NCBI GenBank assembly: GCA_964019425.1
Contig: OZ025835.1
Location: forward strand, 713,004-777,003
Reading direction: 5' to 3'
Source: Flectonema sp. DT1601
Taxonomy: Eukaryota > Euglenozoa > Diplonemea > Diplonemida > Diplonemidae
DNA: 64,000 nucleotides
Position numbers and translations under genes: made by a program. Numbering within the stretch: the first letter of the stretch is position 1; each line of letters opens with the position of its first letter. Below are positions 57,961 to 64,000 of the stretch, one piece after another. The notes beneath the pieces are model-generated. The model was not told the DNA's origin. It made no database searches and saw only the letters and a list, made by a program, of their open reading frames with translations.

Positions 57961-60171
57961 ATGAAGTTACTCAGGGTTACTGCACTGGCCACGATGCTGG
58001 GATTGTCTAGTGCTGTTTGCGCTACCGCATCTACTGACAGCAACTACGTGTGCATGATTTCAGGTGCTGGCATCAACGTTCACTGGAAGACTGATACGGC
58101 TGGGAACTACTACGAAATGATGGTTGACGCTCCAAAGCCTGGTGCTACTGGATACGCCGCCGTTGGGTGGAACCCAACCAACCCGACAGGCAACAAAATG
58201 TTTGGCGCCACCGTTATGATGGGATCAACTGCTGATCTGAACACCGTGAAGAGGTACTTACCGACAAACACCAACGCGGCCAACATCATCGCCACCGAAA
58301 CAGCCATCCCGTCGACCATTACGCAAACAGCGATTACGTCCACCAGCACCCGCCTCACAGTCAAGTTCCGCAGGACTGGTGTCAGCACGGGCAACTTGTT
58401 GACCATCTTTGCCTTTGGAGCCACCGGAGCCTTGTCCAACCACGGGACTGGCGGAAGGGGTACCGCAACCATCTCCTTGGCTGATGGAATTCCTATCCCG
58501 GCTTGCACGGCTTCTACTGACAGCAACTTCGTGTGCATGATTACAGGTGCTGGCATGAACGTTCACTGGAAGACTGATACGGCTGGGAACTACTACGAAA
58601 TGATGGTTGACGCTCCAAAGCCTGGTGCTACTGGATACGCCGCCGTTGGGTGGAACCCAACCAACCCGACAGGCAACAAAATGTTTGGCGCCACCGTTAT
58701 GATGGGATCAACTGCTGATCTGAACACCGTGAAGAGGTACTTACCGACAAACACCAACGCGGCCAACATCATCGCCACCGAAACAGCCATCCCGTCGACC
58801 ATTACGCAAACAGCGATTACGTCCACCAGCACCCGCCTCACAGTCAAGTTCCGCAGGACTGGTGTCAGCACGGGCAGCTTGTTGACCATCTTTGCCTTTG
58901 GAGCCACCGGAGCCTTGTCCAACCACGGGACCGGCGGAAGGGCTGCCGCAACTATCAACTTGGCTTCAGTACCTGCGACCCCTGCTCCTACCACTGCACC
59001 GGTTTGCACGGCATCGACTCTCGTTCACACGGGTACCACTAATTATCAATGCATGAAGGCTTTGACAAACGGAGTTGTTATTCACTGGAACATGGCCACG
59101 ACCGGAACTACTGCCATCGCTGCGACCAGCACGAACGTCAACGGTTGGTTTGCGGTCGCGTTCCCTACCAACGCTGGAGCCATGGCCCCTGCCACCTCTG
59201 TTGCGATGAGCAGTGCCACCGCTGCGGGTATTTACGCGATCACTGCCAAGTCAGCAGCCGGAATCGCGACCACCACGTCCACTGTCGTCGACACCCCGAC
59301 CGTCGAAACGGCCAACGGTCTTCGTATTCTGAGATACAACGCTGCTGTTTCTATTCTTACGGCAAACATGGCCGTCAACTACGCATTCCACTCGTCAGAG
59401 ATTGGATTTCCTGTGAACATTCACAGCACCAGGGGATCGGGAACTGTTGATTTCGTGAATCCTCCGACTACTCCTTCTCCTACGGCTTGCACGGCATCGA
59501 CTCTCATTCGAACGGGTACCACGAGATACAACTGCATGAAGGCCCTGACAACTGCCGTGACTATGCATTGGGACAGGGCCACGACCGGAACAACTGCCAT
59601 CGCTGCGACCAGCACGAACGTCAACGGTTGGTTTGCGGTCGCGTTCCCTACCAACGCTGGAGCCATGGCCCCTGCCACTTCTGTTGCGATGAGCAGTGCC
59701 ACCACTGCGGGTATTTACGCGATCACTGCCAAGTCAGCAGCCGGAATCGCGACCACCACGTCCACTGTCGTCGACACCCCGACCGTCGAAACGGCCAACG
59801 GTCTTCGTATTCTGAGATACAACGCTGCTGTTTCTATTCTTACGGCAAACATGCCCGTCAACTTCGCATTCCACTCGTCAGAGGTTGGATTTCCTGTGAA
59901 CATTCACACCACCAGAGGATCGGGAACTGTTGATTTTATGGACCCTACAACAGCTCCGGCCACAACAGCTCCCGTTCCTGCAACAACCCCGTCCCCAAGC
60001 GATGATAGTTTATCTGGTGGAGCTATTGCAGGTATTGTTATCGGTTCTGTGGCGTTTGCAGTTATCGTTATTTTGGTTGTCTACTGTTTCTGCTGCAAGG
60101 AGGAGGAACCAGTGGAAGCTGAAGAAGAAGATGAGGCGAACAACGCGAACAGCAGTCCTGATCAGGTTTAG
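57961..60171 (+). CDS. 736-residue surface DOMON protein, copy 5
   Basis: Identical protein to copies 2-4; the acceptor AG is at 57926. Its downstream spacer is one base shorter than the earlier ones. Confidence 0.93.
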   Translation: MKLLRVTALATMLGLSSAVCATASTDSNYVCMISGAGINVHWKTDTAGNYYEMMVDAPKPGATGYAAVGWNPTNPTGNKMFGATVMMGSTADLNTVKRYLPTNTNAANIIATETAIPSTITQTAITSTSTRLTVKFRRTGVSTGNLLTIFAFGATGALSNHGTGGRGTATISLADGIPIPACTASTDSNFVCMITGAGMNVHWKTDTAGNYYEMMVDAPKPGATGYAAVGWNPTNPTGNKMFGATVMMGSTADLNTVKRYLPTNTNAANIIATETAIPSTITQTAITSTSTRLTVKFRRTGVSTGSLLTIFAFGATGALSNHGTGGRAAATINLASVPATPAPTTAPVCTASTLVHTGTTNYQCMKALTNGVVIHWNMATTGTTAIAATSTNVNGWFAVAFPTNAGAMAPATSVAMSSATAAGIYAITAKSAAGIATTTSTVVDTPTVETANGLRILRYNAAVSILTANMAVNYAFHSSEIGFPVNIHSTRGSGTVDFVNPPTTPSPTACTASTLIRTGTTRYNCMKALTTAVTMHWDRATTGTTAIAATSTNVNGWFAVAFPTNAGAMAPATSVAMSSATTAGIYAITAKSAAGIATTTSTVVDTPTVETANGLRILRYNAAVSILTANMPVNFAFHSSEVGFPVNIHTTRGSGTVDFMDPTTAPATTAPVPATTPSPSDDSLSGGAIAGIVIGSVAFAVIVILVVYCFCCKEEEPVEAEEEDEANNANSSPDQV

Positions 60172-61072
60172 GTCAGAGTTTCTTTCAAACTTTCATGGAA
60201 AGAGAAGAAAAAAAAAGATCAAATTATTAACTATCAACTCCACTCACGTTTAATTGTGGAATGTCTTTGAGCTAGCGAGCAGCCGTTTTCTAGCAACGGG
60301 GGTACCCCCCAACCTTTGTACCCCCCAGATGATAAATGGAATTGAAGTCAGCTGAGAGGATGTGTTTTCCGAAAGAGAACAAATCGTCGAGGAGGTCCAT
60401 TTTTTTTTAAGGTTTTTCAGAATTAGGTTATCAAGTGATGAGAATTAACCATATCCGAAGCCGGGTTATGTGATGGAATGTCAGTAATACAACATTCCAA
60501 TCGTGTGACTCAGTTGTGTCTTCATTGAGATCTGTACGGACGTCTATCTCTGGCTGCCTTGTTCGTTTCGAAGATCTTGCTTGACACATATCAGGCGATA
60601 CATAAAAGAAAATATTCCTCACCTTTTTTGCATTCCCTGCGTTGCTTAGTAGCGCGCGGAAACCTCTATGTTTTTTCTTTTTTTTGCTTTGCCCAGCACG
60701 ATGTTTGTATCGTGATTTGCTTTGCATTTGTTTTTTCTCCCCGTCTCTCTTAGTAATTCGTATTTTATGTTTTTTTCAGTTTGAAAATAGTATTCCTTTT
60801 ATTTGATTCATTTAATTACTACAGGAAGTAAGGAGATGTTTTGTTCAGTGGTGATGTGATTTCGTTCTTTGCCGATGACTGCACCATTGACTGTCGTCTG
60901 CTCACACCAACAGCAGTGTGTCGGGTGGCGATTCGTCGTTCCAACAATTAAGCTGATGCAATTATTGTTTGTTGGTTTCTTGAGAAGTAGTTGTTGGATT
61001 AAGTACGGTAATTAAAACATTATATTCTTTTCTCACAGATTTAACAACACTCAAATCGACTCAAACTAAACA
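60172..61072. other. Array spacer, unit 4 (one base shorter)
   Basis: 901 bases. The T run after CTATGTTTTTTC has 8 T instead of 9. The rest matches the other spacers. Confidence 0.8.
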
Positions 61073-63283
61073 ATGAAGTTACTCAGGGTTACTGCACTGG
61101 CCACGATGCTGGGATTGTCTAGTGCTGTTTGCGCTACCGCATCTACTGACAGCAACTACGTGTGCATGATTTCAGGTGCTGGCATCAACGTTCACTGGAA
61201 GACTGATACGGCTGGGAACTACTACGAAATGATGGTTGACGCTCCAAAGCCTGGTGCTACTGGATACGCCGCCGTTGGGTGGAACCCAACCAACCCGACA
61301 GGCAACAAAATGTTTGGCGCCACCGTTATGATGGGATCAACTGCTGATCTGAACACCGTGAAGAGGTACTTACCGACAAACACCAACGCGGCCAACATCA
61401 TCGCCACCGAAACAGCCATCCCGTCGACCATTACGCAAACAGCGATTACGTCCACCAGCACCCGCCTCACAGTCAAGTTCCGCAGGACTGGTGTCAGCAC
61501 GGGCAACTTGTTGACCATCTTTGCCTTTGGAGCCACCGGAGCCTTGTCCAACCACGGGACTGGCGGAAGGGGTACCGCAACCATCTCCTTGGCTGATGGA
61601 ATTCCTATCCCGGCTTGCACGGCTTCTACTGACAGCAACTTCGTGTGCATGATTACAGGTGCTGGCATGAACGTTCACTGGAAGACTGATACGGCTGGGA
61701 ACTACTACGAAATGATGGTTGACGCTCCAAAGCCTGGTGCTACTGGATACGCCGCCGTTGGGTGGAACCCAACCAACCCGACAGGCAACAAAATGTTTGG
61801 CGCCACCGTTATGATGGGATCAACTGCTGATCTGAACACCGTGAAGAGGTACTTACCGACAAACACCAACGCGGCCAACATCATCGCCACCGAAACAGCC
61901 ATCCCGTCGACCATTACGCAAACAGCGATTACGTCCACCAGCACCCGCCTCACAGTCAAGTTCCGCAGGACTGGTGTCAGCACGGGCAGCTTGTTGACCA
62001 TCTTTGCCTTTGGAGCCACCGGAGCCTTGTCCAACCACGGGACCGGCGGAAGGGCTGCCGCAACTATCAACTTGGCTTCAGTACCTGCGACCCCTGCTCC
62101 TACCACTGCACCGGTTTGCACGGCATCGACTCTCGTTCACACGGGTACCACTAATTATCAATGCATGAAGGCTTTGACAAACGGAGTTGTTATTCACTGG
62201 AACATGGCCACGACCGGAACTACTGCCATCGCTGCGACCAGCACGAACGTCAACGGTTGGTTTGCGGTCGCGTTCCCTACCAACGCTGGAGCCATGGCCC
62301 CTGCCACCTCTGTTGCGATGAGCAGTGCCACCGCTGCGGGTATTTACGCGATCACTGCCAAGTCAGCAGCCGGAATCGCGACCACCACGTCCACTGTCGT
62401 CGACACCCCGACCGTCGAAACGGCCAACGGTCTTCGTATTCTGAGATACAACGCTGCTGTTTCTATTCTTACGGCAAACATGGCCGTCAACTACGCATTC
62501 CACTCGTCAGAGATTGGATTTCCTGTGAACATTCACAGCACCAGGGGATCGGGAACTGTTGATTTCGTGAATCCTCCGACTACTCCTTCTCCTACGGCTT
62601 GCACGGCATCGACTCTCATTCGAACGGGTACCACGAGATACAACTGCATGAAGGCCCTGACAACTGCCGTGACTATGCATTGGGACAGGGCCACGACCGG
62701 AACAACTGCCATCGCTGCGACCAGCACGAACGTCAACGGTTGGTTTGCGGTCGCGTTCCCTACCAACGCTGGAGCCATGGCCCCTGCCACTTCTGTTGCG
62801 ATGAGCAGTGCCACCACTGCGGGTATTTACGCGATCACTGCCAAGTCAGCAGCCGGAATCGCGACCACCACGTCCACTGTCGTCGACACCCCGACCGTCG
62901 AAACGGCCAACGGTCTTCGTATTCTGAGATACAACGCTGCTGTTTCTATTCTTACGGCAAACATGCCCGTCAACTTCGCATTCCACTCGTCAGAGGTTGG
63001 ATTTCCTGTGAACATTCACACCACCAGAGGATCGGGAACTGTTGATTTTATGGACCCTACAACAGCTCCGGCCACAACAGCTCCCGTTCCTGCAACAACC
63101 CCGTCCCCAAGCGATGATAGTTTATCTGGTGGAGCTATTGCAGGTATTGTTATCGGTTCTGTGGCGTTTGCAGTTATCGTTATTTTGGTTGTCTACTGTT
63201 TCTGCTGCAAGGAGGAGGAACCAGTGGAAGCTGAAGAAGAAGATGAGGCGAACAACGCGAACAGCAGTCCTGATCAGGTTTAG
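61073..63283 (+). CDS. 736-residue surface DOMON protein, copy 6
   Basis: Identical protein to copies 2-5; the acceptor AG is at 61038. It shares the 8-T spacer variant on both sides, so this unit and the preceding spacer probably come from the latest duplication. Confidence 0.93.
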   Translation: MKLLRVTALATMLGLSSAVCATASTDSNYVCMISGAGINVHWKTDTAGNYYEMMVDAPKPGATGYAAVGWNPTNPTGNKMFGATVMMGSTADLNTVKRYLPTNTNAANIIATETAIPSTITQTAITSTSTRLTVKFRRTGVSTGNLLTIFAFGATGALSNHGTGGRGTATISLADGIPIPACTASTDSNFVCMITGAGMNVHWKTDTAGNYYEMMVDAPKPGATGYAAVGWNPTNPTGNKMFGATVMMGSTADLNTVKRYLPTNTNAANIIATETAIPSTITQTAITSTSTRLTVKFRRTGVSTGSLLTIFAFGATGALSNHGTGGRAAATINLASVPATPAPTTAPVCTASTLVHTGTTNYQCMKALTNGVVIHWNMATTGTTAIAATSTNVNGWFAVAFPTNAGAMAPATSVAMSSATAAGIYAITAKSAAGIATTTSTVVDTPTVETANGLRILRYNAAVSILTANMAVNYAFHSSEIGFPVNIHSTRGSGTVDFVNPPTTPSPTACTASTLIRTGTTRYNCMKALTTAVTMHWDRATTGTTAIAATSTNVNGWFAVAFPTNAGAMAPATSVAMSSATTAGIYAITAKSAAGIATTTSTVVDTPTVETANGLRILRYNAAVSILTANMPVNFAFHSSEVGFPVNIHTTRGSGTVDFMDPTTAPATTAPVPATTPSPSDDSLSGGAIAGIVIGSVAFAVIVILVVYCFCCKEEEPVEAEEEDEANNANSSPDQV

Positions 63284-64000
63284 GTCAGAGTTTCTTTCAA
63301 ACTTTCATGGAAAGAGAAGAAAAAAAAAGATCAAATTATTAACTATCAACTCCACTCACGTTTAATTGTGGAATGTCTTTGAGCTAGCGAGCAGCCGTTT
63401 TCTAGCAACGGGGGTACCCCCCAACCTTTGTACCCCCCAGATGATAAATGGAATTGAAGTCAGCTGAGAGGATGTGTTTTCCGAAAGAGAACAAATCGTC
63501 GAGGAGGTCCATTTTTTTTTAAGGTTTTTCAGAATTAGGTTATCAAGTGATGAGAATTAACCATATCCGAAGCCGGGTTATGTGATGGAATGTCAGTAAT
63601 ACAACATTCCAATCGTGTGACTCAGTTGTGTCTTCATTGAGATCTGTACGGACGTCTATCTCTGGCTGCCTTGTTCGTTTCGAAGATCTTGCTTGACACA
63701 TATCAGGCGATACATAAAAGAAAATATTCCTCACCTTTTTTGCATTCCCTGCGTTGCTTAGTAGCGCGCGGAAACCTCTATGTTTTTTCTTTTTTTTGCT
63801 TTGCCCAGCACGATGTTTGTATCGTGATTTGCTTTGCATTTGTTTTTTCTCCCCGTCTCTCTTAGTAATTCGTATTTTATGTTTTTTTCAGTTTGAAAAT
63901 AGTATTCCTTTTATTTGATTCATTTAATTACTACAGGAAGTAAGGAGATGTTTTGTTCAGTGGTGATGTGATTTCGTTCTTTGCCGATGACTGCACCATT
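63284..64000. other. Array spacer, unit 5, cut by the window end
   Basis: 717 bases of the 8-T spacer variant, ending within the part that precedes the 161-base flank. The array therefore goes on, or ends with a partial unit, beyond the window. Confidence 0.85.

Larger units (their letters stand above)
48461..64000 (+). repeat. Tandem array of 3.11-kb DOMON gene units
   Basis: Start codons lie at 48622, 51735, 54848, 57961 and 61073: steps of 3113, 3113, 3113 and 3112 bases. Genes and spacers are identical as far as I can check by eye. The single-base step change comes from a T run in the spacer (9 T in the first three spacers, 8 T in the spacers at about 60.7 and 63.8 kb). The window ends inside the spacer after the fifth unit, and the next ATG would fall at about 64185. 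Confidence 0.95.

Noticed and set aside
29932-63283. Long antisense and alternate-frame open frames (about 60-150 codons) inside every DOMON repeat
   Set aside because: They recur with the repeat, lack acceptors and family features, and result from the GC-rich biased codons of the sense frame.
48622-64000. CRISPR-like or satellite repeat
   Set aside because: The repeat unit is a whole gene plus spacer (3.11 kb), so it is a tandem gene array.

Overview
This window is nuclear DNA of a microbial eukaryote. Genes have eukaryotic families (ribosomal protein eL22, WW/MORN, EF-hand, class III adenylyl cyclase, DOMON/cytochrome b561). The eL22 genes have a GT-AG intron, intergenic regions are full of long T and A runs, and TAA, TAG and TGA all act as stops. 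Every supported protein gene (about 22) lies on the + strand. Almost every start codon has a pyrimidine-rich tract ending in AG 1 to 55 bases upstream. One-way gene order plus such acceptors is what spliced-leader trans-splicing lineages such as Euglenozoa show, and the cyclase resembles kinetoplastid receptor-type cyclases. I therefore favour a discoban/euglenozoan-like protist, but this is inference: no spliced leader was identified and 5' UTR introns are an alternative. Layout. 0.8-6.5 kb: a coiled-coil gene and four eL22 genes (one divergent and intronless, three nearly identical with an intron), split by a helical-repeat protein with a possible mitochondrial presequence. 6.7-11.5 kb: a membrane-anchored endonuclease/exonuclease/phosphatase-family enzyme and a two-pass receptor adenylyl cyclase with an Asp-Gly minisatellite. 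12.7-23.5 kb: a WW-MORN protein, a small acidic protein, an EF-hand protein, a two-pass receptor with a degenerate cyclase-like domain, a Cys-rich type I receptor-like protein, and an unknown protein. 25.4-64 kb: a large DOMON locus. It opens with a DOMON-cytochrome b561 fusion that has all four heme-ligand histidines. Three genes follow with 6, 5 and 4 copies of one DOMON type (A) plus one copy of a second type (B). Then come six nearly identical 736-residue genes (2 A + 2 B), five of them in an exact 3.11-kb tandem array that runs off the window end. All these proteins have a signal peptide, and the single-pass members share a C-terminal membrane anchor and a conserved cytoplasmic end. Conserved Met and His positions fit heme-b ligation, so the locus plausibly encodes an abundant cell-surface hemoprotein family next to its transmembrane electron-transfer partner. 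Non-coding features. A partial large-subunit rRNA gene lies in reverse orientation between the first and second 736-residue genes, and a 74-base sense rRNA fragment lies near 16.4 kb. A 148-base element recurs four times without a gap in the DOMON intergenic regions and has conserved hairpins. A second element recurs downstream of three genes. A run of strong hairpins precedes the cytochrome b561 gene. No tRNA, CRISPR or intact mobile element was recognised.
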